64,000 bases of DNA from Lycium barbarum (lineage: Eukaryota > Streptophyta > Magnoliopsida > Solanales > Solanaceae), in contig NC_083341.1 of assembly GCF_019175385.1 (NCBI RefSeq), positions 61,103,800 through 61,167,799 on the forward strand, in the 5' to 3' direction. The notes beneath the pieces are model-generated. The model was not told where the DNA came from and ran no database searches. It saw nothing but the letters and a program-made list of their open reading frames with translations. Below are positions 35,269 to 46,760 of the stretch, one piece after another. Both the position numbers and the translations under genes were made by a program. Each line of letters opens with the position of its first letter. The first letter of the stretch is position 1.

Positions 35269-36844
35269 GAGCAGGTGCTTCATTCATTCGAACAGACTGC
35301 TACACTTGAAATATTCACTGATAAGAATATATACTACACTAAGGGGCCGACGAAAAGTATCTAAACTTGAGGCCACATTTTAAAAGAACGGATTTCTCTA
35401 CTTGATGAAAATTTACTGATTTGAATAGATACTTAACTTGAGCATGCCTAGCCCGGAAAGGTTATCCATCGGCTTAGGAAGTGATGATCTCACAGTTATA
35501 TCACAAGGTAGGAACCAAGATGCGCTTGGCAAGGCAACTAGAATGACCACTAGTATGTAGCCGCGACATGATTCAGGTTCCTTTGCCATATTCGGAATCG
35601 TGAGTCTGAGCCTTCGTAATCAAAGCTCTCAAAGTTTGATACGAGTCCGCGGGATATTATTCATGTTCCTAAACGTCACCCTACGGGGTGGCGTATCATT
35701 TTTTCTAACATTTTCCTTTCATAAAAGCGAGGTACAAATAACGCGAGGCAGTAGAACAAAGATGTACCAAAAGTTGAAGCGAAGAAATTTGGAAGCACAG
35801 CATGTTTGGCCGAAGAACTAGAAAATGGGCAAATAGGGCTCAAGTCTTAATTAAACCTTATTTATTTCTATCTAAATTTATGTATCCATGTTTTACATGT
35901 ATATTTGGATCTATAACAAATTGCTAACCTATTTACTTTGGTTTTCCTTCTTAATCCAGTTGTAACCAGAAGCTTGCCAATTGGGTATTTCGAGATTAGT
36001 TAAAGTTAAGATTGATTTAATTTCGCATTATTACTAGTGTTGAGTTAATGACAGGTCTAAACTATAACGAATCAATTCTCGAGCAAGAACAAATGGTTTC
36101 TCTATCATTGTGGCCCAAATAATTGGCCCAAAGGTATTCTCTCGTAAACAATAATTCCTTTAATCATATATATATTACTCATATTACAAAATAGCCATTT
36201 TTGAAGCGTTATATACCATCTTTACATAGGATATAAGTATATCACATACTTATACTATTGTTATACTATTCTATACAAAAATACATCATAAATACATGTG
36301 TATCACATGCATACTAAACTACTTTTAGAAATAAACATACACATATATCATCTTTTACATACATGCATACATACTCTCACTAATCATTTCTATACATGCA
36401 TGTTACATGATTATAATGACTTTAAAATTGCTATTTGTATGAATCATCTTAGGAAATTAGTCCCTTTAGCAGTTCTTTAAAATAGGTAATAATAAATAAG
36501 AAATAATTAAATAACCCCCCTCTAGTGTTAATTAAACTAAGTTTAAAGACTGTCCTCGGATAGGCTCTGAGGGATGCTTAACACCTTCCCCTCGGGCTAA
36601 ATAAAATCCTTCCTTATCTAGAATCTCACAGGGTTCAAAGACTAAAAAATGGAGTTTACTTTTTATAAATAGTTTCCTAATATTTCCTAAAATTAGGCGG
36701 CGACTCTGAAAATTTACAAAACCAGAGGAAACATAGTCATAAGTTGTGAACTAGTTTTAACCCGTTAAAAATAGGGCATGACAGTCTCCTGTCATCTTTT
36801 ACTCAGTCATGATCTTCTTTATTGTACTTCATGCTTTACATACT

Positions 36845-36863
36845 CAGTACATTTTCTGTACTG
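36845..36863 (+). other. U5 hairpin CAGTAC/GTACTG in the 5' LTR of D
   Basis: CAGTAC at 36845-36850 and GTACTG at 36858-36863 form a 6-bp stem with a 7-nt loop. Counterparts are at 42892-42910 (3' LTR of D) and in both B LTRs. Confidence 0.7.
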
Positions 36864-37360
36864 CCCTCCTTTTCTTCGGGGGCTGCGTTTCATGCTCGCA
36901 GGTGCAGATACTTAGTGTGGTGATCCTCCAGCTTAGGACTGCTACTCAGCTGCTTGGAGAGCTCCATTATTCCGGAGCTTGAGTCATTTTGGTACAGATC
37001 CTTATGCATATTCATGGGTACGGCAAGGCCTTGTACCGCCATGTTATACTAGTATGCTCGTAGAGGTCTGTAGACATGTGTGGGTTGTGTATATGCGGTT
37101 CGGTCAGCTATACAGATGTAGTTTATTTTGGATATTCCCGTGTATGATGGCAGCCTTGTCGGCTTTCATATTTTGTTATGCTTTGGTTAGTTGTGGCTTC
37201 TCAAGAGACAGGTTATTTTTGATGTATGACATGATGAGTTCACAACACGCTTTTACAGACTGCCATATTGTTTTCAGTTTCAGCCTGATTATATCTAGCA
37301 GGTCGTATATGGGTGCCCAGCTCGGCCACTAGTCATGGCCCATCGGTTTGGGTCATGACA

Positions 37361-37571
37361 AAAGTTGTATCAGAGCAGTTCATCCTCGGAGTGTCTATAG
37401 ATCGTTTCTGGTAGAGTCCTATTTATGGGTGTGAAGCCGACCACACTTATAAATAGGAGGCTACAGGGCATTTAGGAATCATTGACCTTTCTTTCTATCT
37501 TAGATCGTGCGATGAGAGCCAAGTCATAGGAAATGAAATTCTTTGTACTAACCCTAAATTTCAGCGAAAGA
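37361..37571 (+). other. Primer binding site and leader of element D
   Basis: TTGTATCAGAGC at 37365-37376 is the initiator-Met primer site with one change. The leader up to 37571 aligns with the leader of H, including GGAGGCTACAGGGCATTTAG and a shared ATCGTGCGAT-type block. A small frame of 36 codons opens at the expected gag position (ATG 37572) but does not resemble gag. Confidence 0.82.
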
Positions 37572-40500
37572 ATGGTGTTGACAAAGGAAGAGGATGATGA
37601 CATTGAGATTACAGAGGTAAGTCACTTTGTTGAAATTACGTTATCAAGATGTGCATCTTCCATGAAAATAAATTGGTCATAAACAAGATAAGCTGATTGT
37701 ATAGTAAAGCAGGGGGAATTAGTTACATGTATAATTTAATGATAAGTTCAGTGGTAAGATTGCAGACGGTAGAAGTTGAAGGAATCAGTACCGAGGTAAG
37801 TAATGGTAAAAAGGATTATAAGTCAGATATGGTAAGAATGTTGCAAGTATTATTGAAATATAGCCAATGAATGAAAGTGACCAGGGAAATATACAAGGAC
37901 GATTGATAAAAGTTCAAGTATATTCCGAGTTATGACGCATGAGGTAAGTTTCATCATCTTTGCATTTCTATTCGATATTGAGAGCCCTGTGAGGCTAAGG
38001 TGTGTTACATATGTATTTTCTGGGCTGCGTGCACGTTTTGGGTAGTAAAAAGTATAGGGGAAACTCTGTCAAAATTTTCCTAAAATTTAAGGACGAGGAC
38101 CACGAATTTAAGAGATAATAAAGATTGTACGTCTATGATTGCTACATATTGATTAAAGGGAAAGTATAGAACACGTTGTTATGGGATGATAAAATAAAGA
38201 CGACGCTACAAGTGGACATCGAGCATCAGTTATTGGGAATCAAAAGTACTATTCCGGCTGGACAGCTAGTTGGGCACATCATTATTTCGAGTATCCCCAT
38301 AAATTTAGATCGAGAATGGCAATGAAATACAACACTATAAGGTAAAACCTTTAACGGGGAAAAAAAGTAAACTTGAGTACGAGCACAAGGACTGACTAAG
38401 GTATTGGAGGACTTATGACACCCGACAATGGGGCAATTGAAAAGTAATAGGGAGTTATGAAGCAAGACGAGCTAAGGAAATGCAAGGAGAAGCCATGAAA
38501 GTAGACGGAGATAAGATCGCAAGAAAGGGATTCAAGGATATTGCATTGGTCGAAACAAGCTGGTGACAATGAACCCTCGTGAAATTTCAAGCCGCTAGTT
38601 ATATCAATTGCGAGAGTATATGACATAGAACCATACAAACAATCGCCATGATGAGATGGCTAATAGAATGGTGCAAGCACGATGAGGAGGATACTTCACT
38701 CTACAGCCCTCCAGACCGAGAGGAGGACAGGCCGGCTACAGGAATATGAGTCTTTTATTGGAACTTCTTATGTGTGTACAACTATTGCATGATACCATTA
38801 ATAGTTGAAAAATGGAAGTTTTGAAGGGACCGATAGCCAAAGTACTTAAAGATAACTGCGGCTAAGAAGTTTTACCGCTACGAGGAATCTTAAAAAGTTA
38901 GGAATGGAAAGCAGTTGTATGTGTTGATTGATGGCTTGTCATCGGGAGTTCCAAAGGCTAAAATAGCATTTGCTTCGTCGAAAGAGTAAGGAATCCTTTT
39001 AGTCTGGAGGGAGATGCATTACGAGAATTTATCGGAATCCATTAGAATTTCAGCTTGTTCTAGGATATGTGATAAAGGTCACGCAGTAGGGTGGATGCGA
39101 TCATACCAGCACTAACGCACCGGATCCTATTAGCACTCCAAGGTTAAGCGTGCCGGGGCGAGAGTAATACTAGGATTGGTGACCCCCCTAGGAAGTGTAC
39201 TAAAAGTCTTACAAATTCAGATGAGAAGCTAGAGTAGCCTAAGGGAAATTGGAGTATGCGGAGTGGTTGGAAACCTAAAGAGGTCGCGAGGGACGAGGCG
39301 GACAAGATCAGTGACGAGAAAGAAGGTGCATCACAGCTCTAGAATTAGGATGAGTTTGAATAGTATTTGGAGATAATTTATAAGTGAGGGGTTAGTAACC
39401 ATATATATGTATAGGTATGATATCCCATATGTGACTGCACCAAATTGGTATGTGTGTCCCAGCAACCGGCGCTGCTATATACTGAAGGCATTAATCGAAC
39501 AGGGTAGAGAAGTTCAAGTAACAAATGTTACAAGGTAAGTTGATGTTATTTTCACTACAGGTTAGAATTTGAAAGTCCTAATGCCATAACGCCAGGAAAA
39601 GGAAGAAAGTGAGTATATAGAAAGTAAAAAGGATTAGAATGTCATAAGTGTAAGGAACGAGGGAGAGTGAAGTTTCCAAGAGGGACGACGGGAAAGGCAA
39701 GGGACTATTTGAATGAGATTCGAAGGTATGCATGCGAAAGGGATAAAGTGTGGTAGTATGGAAACAAAATATGAATGTGTAGGGTTAGAGAACAGGATTC
39801 AATAAGTGGGACTAAAGGATAGTAATCACCAATAGGGATGGAAAGTAAGAGAAAGAATGATCAGGCCTTGCAACGATGCTAAGAGATTTCCAGCTCTCAA
39901 GAGGTGTATAAAGGGATAAATGTGTAATCATATTGACACGGTTGACTCTGACACGGAGGAGCCTTCCTAAAAGATGGTTTAAGAATAGAACGAATTTGCA
40001 CGTTTAAAGGAATATTTCATGAACTTCAGGGTCAATACTATAAAATAACAAGTGGAGAAGGGTGTTCGAGGAGGAAGGAACTCAAGGAAGGTTTGAGGAG
40101 GAAAGCAGGAAAGGTAAACTAATGGGCTGGTCAAAAGGAGAGGAGAGAAGAAGAAGGGAAGAAAAGGAAAATTGAGCAATCACCAAGGACAAGCGAGAGG
40201 ATAATGAACTAACAAAGCTAACCGGGAGGTAGTACATCAATGACAAGGGATGAGGATAAGAAATACCAAGATTTAATTTATAAAGGAAATAGAAGGATGC
40301 ATGGGAAATATTCATGAGTATGGACTAGCCTTGGTGGCAGGAAGGAGAAGAAAGAAGAGGTCATATTTGCAAGGATTTCACGACACGAATAAAAAATGGC
40401 AGAACACTGGAAGAACTTCAACGCATAGGTGGGATGCAAATAAGTAGTCAAGGAAAATTTCGAATAAATGAGATAAGTGAATAAAAGGATTTATAGTGGA

Positions 40501-40889
40501 AGGGGAAGAGTGTAGTATATTAACTCTCAATGATATATTGTAGACGTAGAGTGAAATCAGAAACTCAGAGTAAGAAGAATTTCAGTGATAACAGTTGTGA
40601 AGGAAGACGAAGGATAAAAAGAGCAAAGTGTGACCAAATGTTCCGTGAATTGTTTTGATGGATTCCAGTATCCCCATTAACCCGTTGATTCGGGAAATGT
40701 TCAATCATAAAATCTATAAGTAGAAAGGCCTTAAAGAAGGCAGCAAGAATGGATCTATAATGCATCAGTGCTTCGTTCAAATGAAAAGCTCTTGATTAGC
40801 AGAAAGGAAAATAAGTCAAGCTATACGATGAGAGAATTCCGGTATTATAAGAGACCAAACGAGTTGGAGGACATTGAGGATCGACACAG
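37572..40889 (+). other. Non-coding interior of element D
   Basis: About 3.3 kb without any recognisable protein. Donor-like GAGGTAAGT sites occur at 37614-37622, 37793-37801 and 37941-37949. At about 37985-38110 the sequence resembles the end of the B internal region (GGGGAAACT, then AAATTT and GGACGAGGA), a relic of a gypsy 3' end. The stretch 38120-40890 has no counterpart elsewhere in the window apart from the 5S-like segment. Open frames on the minus strand here are low-complexity. Confidence 0.7.
39093..39196 (+). pseudogene. 5S rRNA-like sequence inside element D
   Basis: These 104 bases follow plant 5S rRNA from its first base (GGATGCGATCATACCAGCAC) through CACCGGATCC, GTTAAGCGTG, GGCGAGAGTA and TACTAGGAT to the GACCCCC/GGAAGT block, with about ten substitutions and one extra base. 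The last ~16 bases of 5S are not recognisable. The Pol III internal promoter zone (A box, intermediate element, C box, roughly 39140-39185) is largely kept. In Cassandra elements 5S sequence lies in the LTR; here it lies in the internal region. Transcription is unknown. Confidence 0.9.
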
Positions 40890-40928
40890 TTCAACACTCG
40901 AGGATGAATGTTTTTAAAGGGAGAAGGA
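40890..40928 (+). other. Polypurine tract of element D
   Basis: ACTCGAGGATGAATG is followed by AAAGGGAGAAGGA directly before the 3' LTR. Same arrangement as in B. Confidence 0.82.
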
Positions 40929-41334
40929 TTTTACACCCCGTATCTTCGAAGAAACACTTATCAAGTTTGAAACATAAGTACGTTGAGTTAGGGTTAAGTA
41001 AAACCACTTTGGAATATAAGGAGCAAACATTATTAAGTATATTTAATGAGTGAAGGATGTATATAAGGTATACCGGAAGGTTTTATAAGGAAATGAGTGG
41101 AAGAAATGGAGTAGTACGACTTTGGATGGAGGATGGGTAAAGTTTCGTGTGAAAAATTTGGTCCAATTGAGGGAAGAATATATCTTAGCATATGAAGTGT
41201 TTTGAAGCGAAAAAAAAATCCTAAATTCAAGATCGTTGAGTCTAGTTTGTAACGCAACAAACCATTCATCGATAGGACTTCGGAGTATAGAATTATGGAC
41301 GTTACAAGTTCGGCTGACAAAGTAGAAACGCGTG

Positions 41335-41394
41335 CTACAGTACTACTACAGTACCCGACTTGCTACAGGACTACTACAGTAAATTGCTACAGTG
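41335..41394 (+). repeat. Five CTACAG blocks upstream of TATA in the 3' LTR of D
   Basis: Copies start at 41335, 41346, 41363, 41374 and 41387. The 5' LTR has two. Confidence 0.85.
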
Positions 41395-42529
41395 ACCCCC
41401 CCATAATTTGACCCTTATATAAAGGGTAATAACCCCCCTTTTCATCAGATTTTGCCCAGAAAATTCTAGAAAAATAGTTGAGGGGGTGAGAATATCAAAA
41501 AGTGAGCAATTTTCAAGTGGCGAAATATTAGTTTAGGTCCGGATAGCGCGTGGTTGTGATTGTAGTCTTGTTTTTCGGTGGATTTTGACGTGGATTCGAA
41601 GCGGATATCGGAGATATTGCTACTTCAACAAGAGTAAGGTATGGATCTCTTTCTATTTACGCTAATATCGATTCATTCCCGAAGATAGAGTGGTTAAATA
41701 ATTGTATAGTAAGTGGGTTAGTTACGGAAGTTGGAAAACAGCGCGTGGGCTTTTTTATGGTATATATTAGTGTTGGAAATGATGTTATTGATGTTGGTAT
41801 TGTTGTTGTTGTTGTTGGTTGCTGAATTGAGGTTTCGGGCTAGGCATATAAGCAGAGGAGATGCTGTCGAAATTTCGGCAGATTCTAGAAAGTTTATTTG
41901 AAGGCTTAGGATAAGTATATAACAATGGGCCAAATCATAGAATGAATGGTCTTATATGTAGACTTGCGGGCTCGGACGGATAAGCATAGGTAATTGGAGG
42001 CTGAACAGGTATGTTAAGGCTCGTCCCTTTCTTTCAAAGGCATGATTCCTGTAGTATGATTTCATAAATGTTTTCTTAACCTTTTTGTTTTTAAAAGCTA
42101 AAAATCCATGGTTCTTAAAACTTCTCATGATGTCTAGGATAAGAATGATTTTATGATGGTGACAACGATAATGATGATTTTGTGTTTTAAGAAACTCAAG
42201 TTTATGATTTCAAAGGGAATATGAGAATGTGGAGCTACTTCTAGATTTTCTCAATTTTATTCGTTAATGATGACTCTACTTCTAAAGGCTCCAAAGTGTA
42301 TTTAAAGTTATCCCTTCTTTCATTCTGGCATGAATTACATAAAATGAGCAAACGACGAACGTACATGACTCCAATGAACTCTAGTTCTCAGTAGTGCTTA
42401 ACATGACAGTTGCCTTTGATTCTCAAGTGTTGGTTCATTATGATTATTCTATTGAGTCTCAGATGATGATTTAGTTGTATATGGTTGCTCCTGATATTCT
42501 ATTCGTGCATAACGTTATTACATCATTTC

Positions 42530-42772
42530 ACCGAGCCCTGGGTCGGGTACGTATTCGTGCACAGTTTCATTGCATTGTTCACCGAGTCCCTCATTATAGG
42601 GTCGGGTACGGTATATATATGATTATTTCACCGAGTCCCTCACTAGAGGGCCGGGTACAATATATATATGATTATTTCACCGAGTCCCTCACTAGAGGGT
42701 CGGGTACGGTACATATAAGATCATTTTACCGAGTCCCTCACTAGAGGGCCGGATACGGTATATTATATAGAT
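42530..42772 (+). repeat. 49-bp tandem repeat in the 3' LTR of D
   Basis: A diverged unit starts at 42530; regular units start at 42581, 42630, 42679 and 42728. One more regular unit than in the 5' LTR. Confidence 0.9.
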
Positions 42773-43424
42773 GTGCATGACTCTCATCTCATAAGGCATA
42801 GGTGCATTGGTATCTTTGATCATCATACTTGTCTCCTGTCATTGTTTACTCAGTCATGATCTTCTTTATTGTACTTCATACTTTACATACTCAGTACATT
42901 TTCCGTACTGAACCCCTTTTCTTCGGGGGCTACGTTTCATGCCTGCAGGTACAGATACTCAATGTGGTGATCTGCCAGCTTAGGATTGTTACTCAGCAGC
43001 TTGGAGAGCTCGCTCCATTGTTCTGGAGTTTGAGTCATTTTGGTATAGATCCTTTTGATATCTACTTATGCATATTCAGGGGTATGGCGAGGCCCTGTAC
43101 CACTATGTTTTACTAGTATGCTCGTAGAGGTCTGTAGACATGTGTGAATTGTGTATATGCAGTTTAGTCAGCTATACAGATGTAGTTCATTTTTGATATT
43201 CCTGTGTATGGTGGCAGCCTTGTCGACTTATATATATTTTTATGCTTTTGTTAGTTGTGGCTTCTCAGGAGACAGGTTCTTTTTGATGTATGATATTATG
43301 AGTTCACAGTATGCTTTTACAGAGTGCCATATTATTTTCAGTTTCAATCTGATTATATCTAGCTGGTCGTATACGGGTGCCCTGCTCGGGCACTAGTCAT
43401 GGCCAATTGGTTTGGGTCATGACA

Positions 43425-43429
43425 AGTGA
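43425..43429. repeat. Target site duplication of element D, right copy (AGTGA)
   Basis: Follows the terminal TGACA of the 3' LTR and equals 29693-29697. Confidence 0.93.
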
Positions 43430-46074
43430 TAGGGCAGATATTGAGGCATGATCCATTGTCCACAAGCCCCCTCCCTATTGCCTTACCATGGCACTCCACG
43501 GTGATGTTAAGAGCACTGTTGTGGGAGGTTCCTTCCGTGGGCAACTCTTCTTTTAACAAGTAGATTTTGTGTTCCCCAATGATATAGGCTACCAATCGAG
43601 CTAAGTCTTCATTGCTCGTACCAGTTGTTAAGTGTGCATCATCTAACACTCTCATGAGAGCCCACCTGTATGATGGGGAGTTGGCTGGTAGTGATAACAC
43701 CGATATTTGTGCTTGTGTCTTCTTCAAATACTCAACGATGGAGTAGTCTTTTGGTTGCATGCGCCGCCAGAAATATTCAGCTTCTCCTTCGGTTATTGCT
43801 CTCTTTCGGGTGTTTTCTTTCCTCATAGCATTCTGAGCCAACTCTTCAGGAGTGTAACACCTTGCTGAGCGGGTCATGCCTTGAGCCATGGATGCTTGTA
43901 TAGTGATTGGCTCTTTGGGTGTGGGTGCAATTTGCTGTGCTGTCTGTGCTACCACGGGTGCTGAGACCAAGGTCCTGAACCTCGTTATAGATTTTTGGTT
44001 CCCAATGCTGGGATCAAAACCTTGAAATTGGGGCGCTCCTGCAATGTGAGAGAGGCTACTATTTATTCCAGGGATTCAACTGCTTCAGGGATTAATGCTC
44101 TGCAAGCTTCCAAGTCCTTTTCCCTCTCAATCATGTGGACTCCATTGTTTCTATGGTCGGATAACGTGTTTGTGTTTACATTGGGAGCTGCGGTTTCTAA
44201 AGTGATTTCCCTTTTGTCAATCAGATTCTAGATTTTGTGTTTGAGATTTATGAGTCTTCTGTGTTGTGCCCATTTTCTCCTGAATAATAGGCATAAGTCT
44301 GATAAGCCCCGTAGAATCTGTTCCCTTGCTGTGCTGGTTTTGGGGGGACCTTCTGGATCAGGTCTGTGGCCAATAGACTTTCGAAAAGCTGAGCCCTGGA
44401 CCCGAGAAGTGTTGTGAATTCTCTTACTGGTTTCCTCTCGAAAGCAGGACATGGGGTATTGTATGCTGAGGGTGGTGGTTGATTTTGGTAATTCCAAAGT
44501 GGTTGATAAGCTTGTGGCGGGTTATTTGTTAGTGGTGGTGGTTGTGGCAGGTTATTTGGTAGTGGTTGATATTCTCTAATTTTGTTGAGGTGGTGGTTGA
44601 TAGGGTTTTTGTAGTGGTGTTTGGTAAGTAGGAGCGGAGACACGAACATTAGGCTGAGCCGTGTAAGCTGGTATAGTAGTGGTGAAGCTTGGTTGTGCGT
44701 AATACACAGGTGTTGGATTATAAGCAGGTGTGGAGTAATTTATGACGGATGTAGTTATGTGGGAGGATTGCGGTTCTTTTGGGCTTGGGATGTGGGATAT
44801 GCTTTCCACGTTCTCTTTCTTCTTGCGGAAGATTCTTGCAGCAGCTTGTCCAGATGCCTTGTTGAAGACACTGACTATCTTCCTGAATTTGAGACTTTTT
44901 TCTATGGCCTCTCCTATTTTGACCAACTCGGCAAATGGCCTCCCAGCCATGGACAACATTCTGTCGTAGAAATTGGCTCTTGGGACCTGATGAACACAGA
45001 GACTAGCTCTCCTTCACACAATGGTGGCTGCACACGGGCTGCTTCGGCCCTCCACCTGCTGGCGAATTCTCTATAGTTTTCTGTTGACTTTTGTTTGATC
45101 TTTTCAAGATAGTAGCGGTTGGGTACTGTTTCGACATTAAAGCGAAATCTTTCCATGAAAGATTCTGCCATCTCCTCCCAGGTGAACCACTGGCACATAT
45201 CTTGAGTTGTGAACCACTCTGCTGCTTCTCCGGTCATACTACGACTGAATAGTCGCATAATCAGATGTTCATTTTTCTTCACCTCGACCAATTGGTCATA
45301 GTAGGATTGAAGGTGTTCCTTGAGATTCCCTGTCTCGTTAAACATTTCAAATTTTGAGATTTTAAACCCTTCTGGTAAGTCCAAATCCGGATGTACGCAC
45401 AGGTCATCATATCTTAGACCTGTAGCCTTTCTTGCGGACCTGTTGGATTTCTCTAGTAACTCCTTCATCTTCTTCTCCATATCTTTCTCGCACTTATCTT
45501 ATTCGTCCCTCCAAGCCTTCTCCATTTCTTCATAATAATCCAACTCTTTATGCCTTAGGGAGAATTCATTTGGGATGTTGGGAGTGAAGAATGATACTTG
45601 GTGGGTTGTATGGTTAAGCGAGGGAGTGGTGGTTTGCCCAGTTAGTGGAGTTGGATCACGTACTTGGTTTGTCGGATTAATGAAAACCTGCTGAGAAACC
45701 TTGTAAGAAGGGACTGAGTGAGTGGTCCCTGGGATTTGAGTGTATTTTGTTGGTGGTGGGGCACGGTAAGAAGGGCCAGCGTGGTTTGGGTTGGTGGAGC
45801 TTAGTGGAGATGGAATGGTTCCTGGTGGGTATATAGGAAAGTGATCAGGCATTGGGGAGCTCAGTGAAGGGAATGGCGGAGGAGGCCTCTTTTCCTCTAT
45901 CGAGGCATCCTTGTCCGCATTGGTCGCCTCATTCCTAGCCACCTTTTCTTGGATGGTCGTGATGGCGATCAGTAATGTTGCGATCATATCTTCTTGAGAT
46001 GATACTTCTTGTGGGTCTTGGGCATCTCCGTCACGGAGAGCAAGCTCATTTCCGTTATCGGGTGTACCTGTCAT
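43430..46074 (-). pseudogene. gag: gag and start of protease of element G (broken)
   Basis: ATG at 46074 (MTGTPDNGNELALRDG). The N-terminal part is Pro-rich. The capsid region lies at 45480-44940 (YDDLCVHPDLDLPEGFKISK, then LIMRLFSRSMTGEAAEWF). A single TAA at 45496-45498 interrupts the frame, and a frame change near 44940 follows. The knuckle-like block near 44270 reads YAYYSGENGHNTEDS, with both Cys lost. The part at 43970-43440 ends with protease active site DNGS at 43449-43460, about 20 bp before element D. Confidence 0.87.
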
Positions 46075-46760
46075 CTTTTCTTTTCCTTTATCTGAGGGGT
46101 ATGCTAACGGGGCTTTAGATCTCGTGAAGTATGCCAGCTTTTGGTACTACGCTAATCGGCCTCATTTTATAAGATAAGAATAACTCAACGGTAGACAAAG
46201 TTAGTTACTTAACACAAAATATAAAAGAAAAATATCACATATTGATACTTAAAGCGCACATATTAAAGCTTGAATACTTTTTATCCTTTGTTCTAAAGGT
46301 TTGGACGTTTATGGGCCTTTGATGTTTGGGTGGATCTTGGTCTAGTCGGCTTTATAGCTGACTTACTCTAGAAAACCCTTTCCTGTTACAAAATAAAATT
46401 GGGGGGGGGGGGGGTGTTATAATTTATATTATATAGGGGCCAAGTCATACGTAGATTTCCTACATAACCCACCATGGGAAATCAGGCCTTATCGTAGTTC
46501 GTTTTACAAAAGAAGGATATGCACTTTCTCTAAATATCCTGTGGGCTAAACCTAGCTAAAGACATCCCCAGACCAGGCCCGGCTAGGGCTTCCTGCATAT
46601 CCCTTCATAGGGACGTCAGGTCAGCACGGTTCTTTACAATATTTATGGGGTGAGGGGGTAACCTTTTATATGCAAAAAATGGGGACACCTAATATCTACC
46701 AGAAAATATAGCTCCACGAGTTGTTGTCCTTACGAACTCGTTCTCTCATTTCCCTTCTTC
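46075..46760 (-). other. Spacer between ORF1 and gag of element G
   Basis: No gene. It contains a run of 14 G (46401-46414) and two copies of the Tat motif at about 46586-46622 and 46458-46501, in the same order as in element F at 61996-62149. Confidence 0.75.

Larger units (their letters stand above)
31519..36783 (+). mobile_element. Element C: probable solo Tat-type LTR inserted in the 5' LTR of D
   Basis: Starts TGTTGACACC, ends GGGCATGACA, and is flanked by GTCTC. No internal primer site, gag or pol is visible and no second LTR copy is seen within it, so a solo LTR of 5,265 bp formed by LTR-LTR recombination is the simplest reading. Its start matches the LTR start of G. Its 3' part shares GATGCTTAACACCTTCCC (36573-36590) and GGCGACTCTG (36699-36708) with the LTR of F. 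Open frames in it are short and show nothing recognisable. Confidence 0.82.
29698..37360 (+). repeat. 5' LTR of element D (split by element C)
   Basis: LTR parts are 29698-31518 and 36784-37360, about 2.4 kb together. Starts TGTTACACC, ends GTCATGACA. It includes two CTACAGT blocks, a TATA box, the 49-bp tandem repeat and the U5 hairpin. A GTT trinucleotide run lies near 30530-30550. Confidence 0.92.
29698..43424 (+). mobile_element. Element D: large non-autonomous LTR retrotransposon (LARD-like)
   Basis: 5' LTR 29698-37360 (including inserted element C), internal region 37361-40928, 3' LTR 40929-43424, flanked by AGTGA. The primer site and polypurine tract are present, but no gag, protease, RT or integrase motif can be found in the 3.6-kb internal region. 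Without C the element is about 8.5 kb. The leader and U5 are related to those of H/B, so it was probably mobilised by enzymes of such a relative. In the first ~235 bp the two LTRs differ at about a dozen positions by eye. Confidence 0.9.
40929..43424 (+). repeat. 3' LTR of element D
   Basis: Uninterrupted LTR of about 2.5 kb. It starts TTTTACACC (TG mutated to TT) and ends GTCATGACA. It carries five CTACAGT blocks (41335-41394), TATA at 41415-41426, a longer 49-bp repeat array, and the U5 hairpin at 42892-42910. It shows the structure of the 5' LTR before element C inserted. Confidence 0.92.

Noticed and set aside
39093..39196. Functional 5S rRNA gene
   Set aside because: The last ~16 bases of 5S are unrecognisable, there are about ten substitutions, and it is a single copy inside a retroelement, not in a tandem array.
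38226..40780. Several 65-80 residue minus-strand frames
   Set aside because: They are low-complexity (Ser, Leu, Phe-rich) complements of purine-rich sequence in the D interior, with no known motif.
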